Program-made: the position numbers and the translations under genes | Notes under the pieces: model-generated | Database searches by the model: none | What the model saw: only the letters and a program-made list of their open reading frames with translations | What the model was told of the DNA's origin: nothing | Assembly (NCBI GenBank): GCA_944390715.1 | Contig: CALXQS010000010.1 | Location: 1 to 64,000, forward strand | From: an uncultured Duodenibacillus sp. | Lineage (GTDB): Bacteria > Pseudomonadota > Gammaproteobacteria > Burkholderiales > Burkholderiaceae_F | DNA: 64,000 nucleotides | Direction: 5' to 3' | Shown here: positions 44,501 to 53,186 of the stretch, in pieces | Position numbering within the stretch: position 1 is the first letter of the stretch | Layout of the letters: each line of letters opens with the position of its first letter

Positions 44501-46598
44501 GGAGGGTGAAACGTCTGTCGATCTCGTCGAGGGCGTTGTGCACAACGATGCAGCCGGCGTTGACAGCACGGTAACGTCATCTACCGACCCCGAAACGACC
44601 ACCGCAACAACGAACATTGAGACGACGACTGCCGGCGGCACGTCGCTTGAAGTCAGAGCCGATGCAGATCGAATCGGCGAAGCTGCTTCCGTTGACGTTG
44701 TCCTCCGCGCAGCAAATGCAACTGCCGGGAACCATGTCACCCTGGTTCTCAAAGGAACCGAAGAAGGCGGTGATCTTGTGACCGTCAAGGCCGAAAGTGC
44801 TGAGACCTCCGATCCGGCCAAGACCGTGGCAGTTCAAAACGTCACCATCCCTGAAAACGTTACGCTGCAGCTCGGCAGCGGTGCGAACACTGCAGAAACA
44901 AGCGGCTCGCTCAACAATGTCATCGTTGGCACTGTTGAGACTTCTACGGCCAAACTCTCCGTTCAGAACATGACTGCTCAGGTAGCCACGTTGAGCGGCA
45001 CGGGTACGGTTCTTGTCGGTTCAACAACCGGCACTGCTCAAAGCGGTGATGTGACTTCGAGCAACGGTTCTCGCGCCACTCTCAAGGTTGCCGAACTCGA
45101 CATGGACGGCGGCTTGATTTTTGTGGATCCCGCCTGGGACGACACGACGTCCCTGCAGTCCATCGCCAAGGCTTCGCACCTTGAAATCTCTCAGGTTGCG
45201 GGCGGCGTGCTCGATACCAAGCTCGTAGCCGGACAAAACGCGTTGATCACGATCGGCGCTACAACCGAACAAGCGACGGCCGCCTTCAACAACATTGTGG
45301 CGGCTTCGTCCGAAGTTGATGGCTGGGGCAAGGATGCCGTCAGCGCTGCCATCTATCTCGGCGAACGCGTTGTATTCGGCAGCAGCAACGGCGGCATTCT
45401 CGTGGACGGCTCTCTGAGCTCTGCTCCGCTCAAGAGCGATGTAGCTCAGGCCTTGACCGTCGCCAACGGCGGCATGGTCATGACCGACAGCTCGCTGCTT
45501 ACCGATGCGGCCCAGCCGCTTGTGGCCGGCACGCTGGCCTATAAGGGCACGACCGGCAATGCCTACATCGGCATTACCAATGCTCAGGAAACGACCTACT
45601 ACATCGCCGAATCGGTCACCGGTGCTGAAAACTTCAAGGTTGTCACCGACAACCCGTTCATCGTCGGCGGAACGCCTTCTGCTGACGGCACGATTCAGAC
45701 CTCAGTCGATGCTCAAAGCGGCCTTGCCGCTCTCTCCTCGACCGGTCTGCAGGCGATGACGCGCCGCGCCGATACGGTGCTCGCTCAGACCATCGCCGAC
45801 CGCACCTCGACCGACCAGGAACTCAAGGCCGGCCTCAACCTCTGGGTCGACGTCACGGGCGAAAACTATGAGTCCGACGATTTTGATCACGGCGGAGAGT
45901 TCACGGCCGACATGGGCTACGGCACGTTCGGCGGCGATGTTGCCTTCGGCAGCTTCACCGTTGGCGGCGCCTTCCAGTACGGCACGGGTTCGCTGAGAAG
46001 CTCGGTGTCGAACATCAAGAACGACATCGACAACTACGGCGTGTCGCTCTACGGCACCTACAAGGTGTCCGACGCCTTCAAGCTTGCTGCAGAACTCGCC
46101 TATGTCTGGGGTGAAAACGACATCACCTCGTCTCAGACGGCTCTCAATCAGAGCGTTGACACCGAGATGTACTCGTTCGGCCTCAGAGCCATGTACGAGG
46201 TCACGGCCGGCAACTTCAGCTTCGTGCCGAGCATCGGTCTGCGCGTCTCGCAGCTGTCGACCGACGAAATGAAGGTGGGCAACGTCAAGGTTGACGATCA
46301 GGATCAGACCCTCGTGCAGGTTCCGATCGCCTTGCGCATCAATGCTGCCGACTTCAACGCCGGCGGCTGGGTTGTGGCTCCGAGCATGAAGATTGCCTAT
46401 GTGCCGACCTTCGGCGACAAGGACATCGAAGTGCTGCACCACACCCAGGACGTGATCGATACGGCCCCGGTGCAGGCTGACATTGGTCTGCGCGTCGGCA
46501 AGGACAACATGCTCTTCAACGTGAACATGCTCCTTGGCTCCGGCGAGTACGGCACCTCGGCAATCGGTGGTAAAGTGGGCTTTAAGTACGTCTTCTAA
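41529..46598 (+). CDS. Type V autotransporter adhesin with extended signal peptide
   Basis: A 1689-aa surface protein. Residues 1-33 (MNRTFKVVFNKARGSLMVAN and onward) are an extended signal peptide region, followed by a hydrophobic segment with cleavage near AQA-Q (residue 49). The passenger has Pmp-like repeats with GGA-[ILVF] and F-x-x-N motifs and two clearly homologous modules: RGAGTLLMHGSLNDYFGTVNV and SGAGTLLIHSTLNKYFGTTTV mark the same place in each. A Thr/Ser-rich low-complexity stretch lies near 1020-1060. The beta-barrel occupies about the last 260 residues and ends GFKYVF with an aromatic terminus. The ATG at 41529 is chosen over 41469, which lies before the -10. The passenger DNA is poorer in GC than the barrel DNA, a mosaic pattern. 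Confidence 0.9.
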   Translation: MNRTFKVVFNKARGSLMVANEATSSVQKKGAKTIIAAAAAVLMTASAQAQTASLETTNITEGWSNVTYNVTNKNEDYFGGQHSYSTHVTASDVVFSNNTLQALQSELGTGAADAQGGALYLYSHGNTYHDNTLNTFTNVRFENNSVVTESNQGNRPAAYGGAVLIKGGETTFKNTVFIGNTAEAKSEKPNATSNSDKGGGSAAGGAIFADSTRNKFNYKSTLKFVVDVDGLVNSGNTVKSGLEKPFTDGHDTKIPTAGGFLFMDRDVTANFEIAENVTYTIGTKDAYKTDPNMDSIASSAYLKGVKHDNVVINKRGAGTLLMHGSLNDYFGTVNVNAGTMEVTSDWAIANTVTIDGGTLRLANMSFTSVKDAAEYDGTADGTADDVVADVGKLVINSGSAVLTGSFGDLSKVSIAEKGTLAFEGQTIEADANGDASWITLEKNNKGGTVEVVGVNISNQISGQTDGSSQEGGAAINLKGNFADDASLGGSLTVKDSTFTKNTTGFRGGAISVNNTYFASAGNKAVVTIENSEFNENEANNTSKDTNRMGGALFIRGADTNIINTNFTSNLVTANDGYAEGGGALYITGYGANDDLTQTGGSYVGNKVAVSGKLGLMKQQALGGGAVILKGTQAVFNDVSFKDNVVDYSDSDGKVGVMGGAIVADYSTGSPNTTTTGGKGLGSSVTFNISQNAAYTGNTVIGSNNSDRIDTFVNSGYVGPVVAGGFLMLQRGSTAEFNIAYGATLTLGTEGQTNLDTDSIASDLPSKAKYNTDDGISTLTKSGAGTLLIHSTLNKYFGTTTVAGGTMDVRTDWTAGNAITVKKGATLLVKSLTLDTLDNAFNAQTEDGASDAIHSGLDKTQGSVTIDAGGLLTAGDLKVNQGSVTANGTLEVTGSLAGAEGSVTVNGGTLKTGSANVFTLAENAGALFAAEQTAQFVKADNEVSGTNATLTLTSGTVALTDEGFYTNSSLSAMSSKLGNMVLTILNAQATLQEGETSVDLVEGVVHNDAAGVDSTVTSSTDPETTTATTNIETTTAGGTSLEVRADADRIGEAASVDVVLRAANATAGNHVTLVLKGTEEGGDLVTVKAESAETSDPAKTVAVQNVTIPENVTLQLGSGANTAETSGSLNNVIVGTVETSTAKLSVQNMTAQVATLSGTGTVLVGSTTGTAQSGDVTSSNGSRATLKVAELDMDGGLIFVDPAWDDTTSLQSIAKASHLEISQVAGGVLDTKLVAGQNALITIGATTEQATAAFNNIVAASSEVDGWGKDAVSAAIYLGERVVFGSSNGGILVDGSLSSAPLKSDVAQALTVANGGMVMTDSSLLTDAAQPLVAGTLAYKGTTGNAYIGITNAQETTYYIAESVTGAENFKVVTDNPFIVGGTPSADGTIQTSVDAQSGLAALSSTGLQAMTRRADTVLAQTIADRTSTDQELKAGLNLWVDVTGENYESDDFDHGGEFTADMGYGTFGGDVAFGSFTVGGAFQYGTGSLRSSVSNIKNDIDNYGVSLYGTYKVSDAFKLAAELAYVWGENDITSSQTALNQSVDTEMYSFGLRAMYEVTAGNFSFVPSIGLRVSQLSTDEMKVGNVKVDDQDQTLVQVPIALRINAADFNAGGWVVAPSMKIAYVPTFGDKDIEVLHHTQDVIDTAPVQADIGLRVGKDNMLFNVNMLLGSGEYGTSAIGGKVGFKYVF

Positions 46599-46693
46599 CG
46601 CAACCGCCCACGCTCTGCGTTCTGCGGCTCTCTAAAAGATCCCCGTCCTGAGAGCAGCAGTTCGCAGCAGCAAAATCACTTGATCAGGGGAAC

Positions 46694-46738
46694 AACAGGG
46701 CGCTGTGATGTTAAAAGAGCATCTGGCGCCCTGTTCTT
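46694..46738 (+). terminator. Hairpin in the leader of the small orphan gene
   Basis: AACAGGGCGC (46694-46703) pairs exactly with GCGCCCTGTT (46726-46735); an inner GATG/CATC adds to the stem, and CTT follows. It lies 96 bp after the autotransporter stop and could terminate that transcript. Confidence 0.55.
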
Positions 46739-46772
46739 ATGTCTGAGCTCAAACTGAGATATAAGCAACAAA

Positions 46773-47066
46773 ATGTCAAAGACGATCAGCAGAAAAGTGT
46801 TTCCAACCGGAAGCATCTATCGAGACAAGTCTTCGCGCGGCCCGGGCCTAGCCAAACGCAACACGTGGCGAGCCGAAATCACGTATGCAAATGTGCGGCT
46901 CAGAAAACGTGGAGACAGCAAAAGAGAACTTGCCAAGTGGCTCAAGAAGGCCGCGGGTCTCATTAAGACGCGCTCTCTTGCTCTGCCTGAAGATGCCGCC
47001 GACGAAGACTACAAGCTGATGATGGCGGCCGTCCGTCAAGAGCTCAGCGAAATGCCGTCAGCCTAG
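46773..47066 (+). CDS. Small basic orphan protein
   Basis: A 97-aa protein, basic in its first half (GSIYRDKSSRGPGLAKRNTWRAEITYANVRLRKRGDSKRELAKWLKKA) and acidic at the end. The first part, with several beta-strands before a helix, resembles the AP2-like DNA-binding domains found in phage and mobile-element proteins, but the match is weak. It stands alone between the autotransporter and the defence island. Confidence 0.4.
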   Translation: MSKTISRKVFPTGSIYRDKSSRGPGLAKRNTWRAEITYANVRLRKRGDSKRELAKWLKKAAGLIKTRSLALPEDAADEDYKLMMAAVRQELSEMPSA

Positions 47067-47294
47067 AACACCGCCCGTCTGACGCCTGCTGCCGCTGCCG
47101 TCAGCTTGCTGCAAAACCTGCCTGCATCAATTCCGGTTGCTCCGCTGAAGGAAGCGACCCAGTGTGGAGATTCCGCCGAAAGAAGAGCTTCTCGTCGGCA
47201 AGCTTCAACCTTCAAGCAGGCGCCTGTGCTCTCATTTTCTCATTTCACTGCCCTGCAGAATTCTCTCAACAGAGCTTCAGGGACTTCCATCCAG

Positions 47295-49379
47295 CTACAG
47301 CTCGAAGCCTTGAGACCTCAGTTCCTCTAGCGCTTGAAGCGCAATTGAGGCCCGTTCGATTTTCTGTATCTTTTGCTCGGCTGCATCGTTGATGGCTTTA
47401 TATTGCCGCGCACTGAGCGAAGCGCCTTGGCTTGCAAACTTGAGAGCTTCCTTCCAGTGCCTGTACTTCCACACCTCAACGAGTTCCGAAGTCGGAGACG
47501 TTCCCTGCGATCCTGACTTGACGGCGCAAAACGTGCTTCGAATCGAATCCAGCAGCTTCTTTCTGCTGAATCTCTTTTTGACGCACTCCCAACACTCGCT
47601 CCTCTTGCACCACTGCGTCACGTTTGAAACGCGCTGACTGTAGGATTGATCCTGTATGTCCTGCAGAACTATCTCAGCAATTACCGTCAAAACATTCAGC
47701 AGCGAGGCATCCGCGTCCTGCTTTCGCCAAACAGGCTCCAGATTGAACATGCTCAGGCCGCCCCACTCCTCGATTATTCTGTATGCCAGCACGGCAAGCG
47801 TGTAGTCGACGATGTTGGCAAGATAGCCGCCGTTGTAGAAGTCTGAGTTGTACACCGCCTTGCGAAGCTCGTTGCGGATGATCAGCAGGCTGACGCTGTC
47901 CTTGAAGTAGCGCTCGTCGAATTCGTCGACTTCATCGCGCTTTTTCCACTTTTCGTCGACAATCTTTGAAAATTCCTTAAAGAGCGCAGCTGATCCTTTG
48001 GAGACGACGTCCGGCCGCGGCACCTCGGTCCATAAGAGCCGCACCCGAGCAAGGTCCTCCTTTCGCACGACCTGTCCGGGCGGATACTTAGCTTCAAGCT
48101 TCTTGCGTTCAGCCTCAGTGCAGAACATGAACTTTTGAGCATAAGCCCCGCGACTTCTCTCGTAGAACCAATGCGATCCGCTGAGACGCTCGACAGCGGG
48201 CGCCATGGTGCTTTCAGAAAGTTTTGCCATTTCGAGATGAAACGGATGCGAAGAGAAGAAGTCGGCGTCCTTGATGGCATTCTGACTGTTTGAGGCTTTC
48301 GAAATCGACACCACCATCGCCTGAACCTGCTCCAAAGGGAGGGACTCATCGATGCATGTGATTTTTATCGGCACCTGCACTTTTTCAAATGGATCGTCTG
48401 CTCCCTGAGCACGATGCTGATTCAGCGTTTGGGAAATCGTCGCCGTTGTCTGACCTCCATTGATGATCTGGAAGTCGACGGCTCCTATCAGGCGCTCGCC
48501 GTCGTCGCCGTCAAAGACAAGCTGCTTGGCTGTAGCTGCAATGCCGTTGTTGTAGATGAAGAATTTCTCCGGCTCCTTGAGAAGCGTATCCCTGATTTGT
48601 CTGTTGACCTTCATTTTGGTCGTCAGAAATGATCTGACGTTTCCCTCGAGAATTCTCGCGCCGTTTTCTTTGTAGATCTTGGCCAAAGTTTTTGCAGAAA
48701 TTGAACCAATGTAGGCCTTGAAGCTTTCTCCGTCGACGGTCTGATGCAGAACCACCGGATCGTCGAATACGACTTCGTTGTCCTGATGCTGCATGCCGGA
48801 CTTGTCGATTTCGAAAATCCTTTCAATAGGCCACACCTGCACCTCAATAAAAACATTGCCGACAGGTTCAGGCTGGACCGTCTTGATTCTGGTGCTGAGC
48901 TTGCGCTCCGTGAAAACAAGCACGCGAACTCTTTCGGGATGATGCGCATGCATGTGATCTATGAGATCGTACTCCGGCGTCGTATAGTCCACGCTAAGTT
49001 CGTTTTCAGCTCGTCCGCTCATCGCGGCTGAGACGAACACCCGCATGCGCTTGACGATGGCTTCAAGTTCGGTGTTGGTCAGCGTTTGCTCAACACGCTC
49101 GAAATCATAAAAATCAGCACAAGCCAAAATGATCGTGTCGTCAGAGTCGTTGATGCGGAATCCGTCGACAGCGATGTTGGAGGATCCGATTTTGCCGTGA
49201 ATGTAGATAGGAGCCAGATCGCCTTCGGCGGATTCATCCGTTCTCATATAGGCGCACTGCACGTAGCTCATCCGCATGCCGAGGCCCAATTCCTCCTCGC
49301 GATGACGCTTGACCTCGTTTATAAAGCGGCCGAGAAAATTCTGAAAATCGGCATCATCAGAAACCTTGCTCACAATCAC
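47295..49379 (-). CDS. AIPR-family protein of the MZA-type defence system
   Basis: A 694-aa AIPR (abortive infection phage resistance) protein. The family core is seen in FLTTKMKVNRQIRDTLLKEPEKFFIYNNGIAATAKQL and DFQIINGGQTTATISQTLNQ, the typical IINGxQT motif, followed by VPIKITCIDESLPLEQVQAMVVSISKASNSQNAI. The protein is the last of the operon; its start overlaps the preceding gene by 23 bp. In MZA systems it acts with MutL-like, Z1 and PD-(D/E)XK partners against phage. The biochemical role of AIPR is not settled. Confidence 0.85.
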   Translation of the reverse strand: MIVSKVSDDADFQNFLGRFINEVKRHREEELGLGMRMSYVQCAYMRTDESAEGDLAPIYIHGKIGSSNIAVDGFRINDSDDTIILACADFYDFERVEQTLTNTELEAIVKRMRVFVSAAMSGRAENELSVDYTTPEYDLIDHMHAHHPERVRVLVFTERKLSTRIKTVQPEPVGNVFIEVQVWPIERIFEIDKSGMQHQDNEVVFDDPVVLHQTVDGESFKAYIGSISAKTLAKIYKENGARILEGNVRSFLTTKMKVNRQIRDTLLKEPEKFFIYNNGIAATAKQLVFDGDDGERLIGAVDFQIINGGQTTATISQTLNQHRAQGADDPFEKVQVPIKITCIDESLPLEQVQAMVVSISKASNSQNAIKDADFFSSHPFHLEMAKLSESTMAPAVERLSGSHWFYERSRGAYAQKFMFCTEAERKKLEAKYPPGQVVRKEDLARVRLLWTEVPRPDVVSKGSAALFKEFSKIVDEKWKKRDEVDEFDERYFKDSVSLLIIRNELRKAVYNSDFYNGGYLANIVDYTLAVLAYRIIEEWGGLSMFNLEPVWRKQDADASLLNVLTVIAEIVLQDIQDQSYSQRVSNVTQWCKRSECWECVKKRFSRKKLLDSIRSTFCAVKSGSQGTSPTSELVEVWKYRHWKEALKFASQGASLSARQYKAINDAAEQKIQKIERASIALQALEELRSQGFEL

Positions 49380-50346
49380 CCCCTGACTTCCTCAACTGGT
49401 CAAGCGCCTGAATGATCAAACGGTAGGATAAATTTTCGACTGCTGTCGGAACCATGCTTCGCGTTATTTTTGGAAAGCCCTCTTCGTTGACCGAATACTG
49501 CTTGAGCTCAACGAGTTCGGCAATAAAAGGATCTGCAGCTTCATCAACCGCAGGGTCCCAGCCGATAAGCTCAAGGTTGTTCATGAAGCCAGCCTCTGCA
49601 TGACCTGCCTCGCGCAGCTTGAGCCGAATTCTTTCAATCAGCTGTCCCAAGGACAGCGGCTTGGCGGCCGCCTGCAAATTGAGCACGACCAAAACCAGCC
49701 TGCCGTCAATTTTGCTTTTTTCTCCCTGCGTTGACCTGAGAGGATTATCGAGCTGTTCGAGAGAGGAAATGCTCACCGTCGAAGCCGAGGCTTTGACCGT
49801 CTTTACCTCAGCCCAGAATCCTGGCCTGATGAAGTCCTGCTCTGCTTTGGCCGGCCCCCGCCAAGAAGAAATCGCGTCCTCAGGATCTACGCCCTTGTCG
49901 ATCAGATGTTCGAGGTAGACCAACTCTCCGTAGAGACCTTGCTTTTCCTCGTTTTCCAACCCCTTGCGCCCTCGGCTCCAAAACCGTAGCCACAGCTCAT
50001 AGCGCGACACGATCCGCCTCATCCACCGAACAGGATCTTCTTCTCCTGCCGCCTCTTCAAGAATATCCTGGAAAGCCTTGATGAACATTGAGTCATACTC
50101 TCCGCTCACGGAAATTGCATCCACGATCTGATTGCCGGCATCATCTTTTCTCAGCTTGACTTCAATTGCCCTGGAGCGCCTGAAAACTCTTTTCTCCGGA
50201 ACCTTGTAGAAGCTCACGAGAAGGCGTCCTTCCGCATCTCTGCCGGCAACCACAGGAATGGGGTGAGGTCTGCCGACTGGACAGAACTTGACGACATTCT
50301 GGGAACCTTGCTCTTTGAAAAATTCTTCCAACGTCATTGATTCCAT
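49357..50346 (-). CDS. PD-(D/E)XK motif protein of the MZA-type system
   Basis: A 329-aa protein of the family found after Z1 genes (the DUF in MutL-Z1-DUF-AIPR). The putative nuclease site is D171 in AEQDFIRPG with E180 and K182 in WAEVKT, preceded by E141 in GLYGELVYLE. It overlaps the Z1 gene by 13 bp and the AIPR gene by 23 bp, so translation is coupled. It probably delivers DNA cleavage for the complex. Confidence 0.8.
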   Translation of the reverse strand: MESMTLEEFFKEQGSQNVVKFCPVGRPHPIPVVAGRDAEGRLLVSFYKVPEKRVFRRSRAIEVKLRKDDAGNQIVDAISVSGEYDSMFIKAFQDILEEAAGEEDPVRWMRRIVSRYELWLRFWSRGRKGLENEEKQGLYGELVYLEHLIDKGVDPEDAISSWRGPAKAEQDFIRPGFWAEVKTVKASASTVSISSLEQLDNPLRSTQGEKSKIDGRLVLVVLNLQAAAKPLSLGQLIERIRLKLREAGHAEAGFMNNLELIGWDPAVDEAADPFIAELVELKQYSVNEEGFPKITRSMVPTAVENLSYRLIIQALDQLRKSGGDCEQGF

Positions 50347-53186
50347 TCCTCGCCGTTGTTGTGCAGATACACATCGTTCACGTACACCAACTCATAGTCG
50401 CCGAGCTCCTTGCGGCTGGGATCGATTGTTGGAAATAGGAACATGAAGGCATAAAAGAGCTCGCCAGAGCGCAGAAAAGCCTCCTCGAGCTCGCCTCGCT
50501 GCTGCACAACGTAGACGAGCATCTGCAGCGGGGCTTCTTCAGGACGGTAAAGCGATGCCGTCTTGAGGGTCCTTGCAAGGTTGTTTTCTTCCCTCCAGGT
50601 CCTGTATTGGACAGGATCGCTGACCCAGCCGATGCCGTCGCCGTCGCCGCCGCCGGCAAGAGCTGCCTGCGGCATTCGTACGAAGCCGCACTTGTCGGGC
50701 TTTTCAAGCACCACGCTTCTTGAGACGCAGCGAGTCGCCCCGCCGATGCCGAAGAAATCCTGCACAAGACCGGCTTCTTCCGAGGCGATTCTGCGCGAAA
50801 CAATCGTCACCCTCCATGGTCGCTTGTTCGGATAACTGCTGATCCCGTCAACAATATGAACCGTACGAAGCTTGTCCGACCACTGTCGACAGTCAAATTT
50901 CTGAAGAAGGTCGATGATCTTTTCCTGCGCAACATTGTTCCAGACGACAGGAGCCGGATGCGACAAGGATGAAGAATGCTCATCGGGAGAGCCGAGGTCA
51001 GCCAGAAACTGCCGCAACGCCTCCTTGTTGGCTTCAAGAATCGCCTTGTCTGCCGGAAAGCGATTCATCTGAACAAGCCCCTGGAGCTTGACGGAGGTAA
51101 CGATGGAAACCCTCGTCGATCGACGCATTTTTCTGAGCGAGGTCGGCCGCAGGCCGTCATATGCATTGTCGGGAACGAGCATCCACTGACCGAAATCAAG
51201 CGGCCTCATGTTCCTTTCGTTCATGCGGAAGACCTGCTCGCGGAAAACGCGCGTAGCCTCGGCGCAATCCTTGAAGAACGGAATGACCGGATCGGACATC
51301 CAAATCTTCATGTATTTGAGAATGCGATTCCTGTAGCCGAACCAGCGTCCCATCTGCAGGAGGGTATCTTCTGCTGAAGACTTTCGACTGAAATACGTGG
51401 TGCACAGATCCACCAAGGTAATTCCTCGGGATAGCGCCGCTCCGCCGATGACGATCAGCCGGAATTTTCTTTTTTCGTTTTCCTTGTGGTAATTGGCCAA
51501 AGATGAATCAGAAACGCTGTTGACCATCAGGATGTCGATGTTCACCAAAGCTTTGTACAAATACCCTTCGTTCCAGATTCTTTCCCAAGGCACGCCGGTG
51601 AGCTCGGCAAACGTCTGCACGCTGCCCGTCCATCCTTTCTGAACGACCGGCTCAGACCACAGTTTTTCATAGGCCTGATGCTGCTCATTGTCGGCAAGCT
51701 CCTCCGGGGGCAGTCCTCTGAAAACGCTTGCCGCTTCCTTTTCTTCGGTCAGAAATTCTTCAATCAGTCTCTTGAGCTGTCTGTGATGCTTGATGAAGCG
51801 GGCGATGTGCACCAGCATGGTCGCCTTGGATTTGTCCGACTCCCTTAGATCCTTGTAGATTCCAGTGCAGACGAAGTAGCGCAAGGCTGTTTTCAGACTT
51901 GCCGGCATAAGCTTGATGGCCGCCTTCGGCTTCAGTTCGCCCTTGGCAAAAATTTCCGAACTCGGCTCGTCGCTTTCCAAAAGCGGCATCACCGTTTTGC
52001 CGAACAGTCCTCCATTTTGCACGGCCTGCTTTCCAAAAAGCTTTTCAACGCCGACATAGGCCGGAGGCGGCACCATCGGAACGATGAAATGTCTGGGATA
52101 AAGATCAATGCCCTCTTCGCCTGCCGCCGTCTGCTCGAGCATCGGGTCAATGAAGATGTTCGCAAACGGCGTAGCCGTTACAGCCACATAGCCGGCCCGG
52201 CTGAAGCACTGCATCAGCTCTCGTATCTGCCGATTTATCGTCGTGATGCTCGTTGCTGAAGTATTGATCGAAGCATTGTCAGCCTCATCATCGATGATCA
52301 GACACGGCTGACGGGATACGGCAGAAGTAGCGCGCACCCAGCGAATGATGTTCTGAAGCGTCTGTCTTTCCTTTTTGCTCACGCAAAGAAGAACTTCCGA
52401 GCCGCTGTAGCTTTCGACCGTCTTGTGGCGGATGAAGTCGTTTTCATTGTCCGTGAGCGACCTGACCTTTGCGGCCTTGTCGGCCCCGAACATGCCGACG
52501 CCGATTCTGCGGTCGACGACTGCGGCATCGTTGCTGAGCGTGCCTGCGTCATAGCCCGAGAACTCTGCGTTGAGTCTCTTCTGCGTCTGATTTCTCAATT
52601 CATTGCTGTTTGCCGTAAGAACAATGACGACCTTCCAGCCAGCATCGACGGCCTTGTGCATCACGCCCGTATAGGCGGCGGTCTTTCCTGACTGCACTTC
52701 TCCGAACAAAAGACCGTATCGGCGACCTGCTGGGCCCTGCGGGTCGCCCACATAATCGACAACCTTTTCGGCGACTTCGGAGATGGCTTTAATGCTTTCT
52801 TCTGCGATCGATGCGCGTTTTCTCAAATATTCTTCATAGGACTTCCAGTGAGACCAGCTGATGCGTCCTGAATGAACAGCCGCCCGCAGCCAAGGCTCAA
52901 CTGTGTCGTCAACGAGCGATTGGGTCGTGTCGTAGACGAATTCAATGCTGTTTTCAGCCGCATCCCTAATCCTGCGCTTGAAGACGTCGGCGGTTTCCGG
53001 ATCAAGTCCTCCCTCGGGGAGCATTGCTTTGACAAAGCTGACGCCTAAAAACTCCGGAAGCATGCTTTGGTAGAGCTTTTCAAAAAGCGCCGCAAAATTG
53101 TCCGGCGTGGGATTGTGCTTCTTTAAATTTGAGACAAATAAATCGGCAAACGGCTGCTCGAGTACATCAATGATTGAATTGGACAT
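50334..53186 (-). CDS. Z1-domain ATPase of the MZA-type system
   Basis: A 950-aa P-loop ATPase with a superfamily-2-like core. Walker A is GEVQSGKT (162-169), Walker B IIDDEAD (297-303), and FRLIVIGGAALSRGITLVDLCTTYFSRKS resembles the helicase motif V/VI region. Z1 proteins accompany MutL-like ATPases in restriction-linked gene sets. It overlaps the upstream GHKL gene by 20 bp. Confidence 0.88.
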   Translation of the reverse strand: MSNSIIDVLEQPFADLFVSNLKKHNPTPDNFAALFEKLYQSMLPEFLGVSFVKAMLPEGGLDPETADVFKRRIRDAAENSIEFVYDTTQSLVDDTVEPWLRAAVHSGRISWSHWKSYEEYLRKRASIAEESIKAISEVAEKVVDYVGDPQGPAGRRYGLLFGEVQSGKTAAYTGVMHKAVDAGWKVVIVLTANSNELRNQTQKRLNAEFSGYDAGTLSNDAAVVDRRIGVGMFGADKAAKVRSLTDNENDFIRHKTVESYSGSEVLLCVSKKERQTLQNIIRWVRATSAVSRQPCLIIDDEADNASINTSATSITTINRQIRELMQCFSRAGYVAVTATPFANIFIDPMLEQTAAGEEGIDLYPRHFIVPMVPPPAYVGVEKLFGKQAVQNGGLFGKTVMPLLESDEPSSEIFAKGELKPKAAIKLMPASLKTALRYFVCTGIYKDLRESDKSKATMLVHIARFIKHHRQLKRLIEEFLTEEKEAASVFRGLPPEELADNEQHQAYEKLWSEPVVQKGWTGSVQTFAELTGVPWERIWNEGYLYKALVNIDILMVNSVSDSSLANYHKENEKRKFRLIVIGGAALSRGITLVDLCTTYFSRKSSAEDTLLQMGRWFGYRNRILKYMKIWMSDPVIPFFKDCAEATRVFREQVFRMNERNMRPLDFGQWMLVPDNAYDGLRPTSLRKMRRSTRVSIVTSVKLQGLVQMNRFPADKAILEANKEALRQFLADLGSPDEHSSSLSHPAPVVWNNVAQEKIIDLLQKFDCRQWSDKLRTVHIVDGISSYPNKRPWRVTIVSRRIASEEAGLVQDFFGIGGATRCVSRSVVLEKPDKCGFVRMPQAALAGGGDGDGIGWVSDPVQYRTWREENNLARTLKTASLYRPEEAPLQMLVYVVQQRGELEEAFLRSGELFYAFMFLFPTIDPSRKELGDYELVYVNDVYLHNNGEEWNQ

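Noticed and set aside
46773-47066. Reading the small basic protein as an antitoxin or phage integrase fragment.
   Set aside because: No partner toxin and no catalytic tyrosine or recombinase motif is present; only a weak AP2-like resemblance remains.
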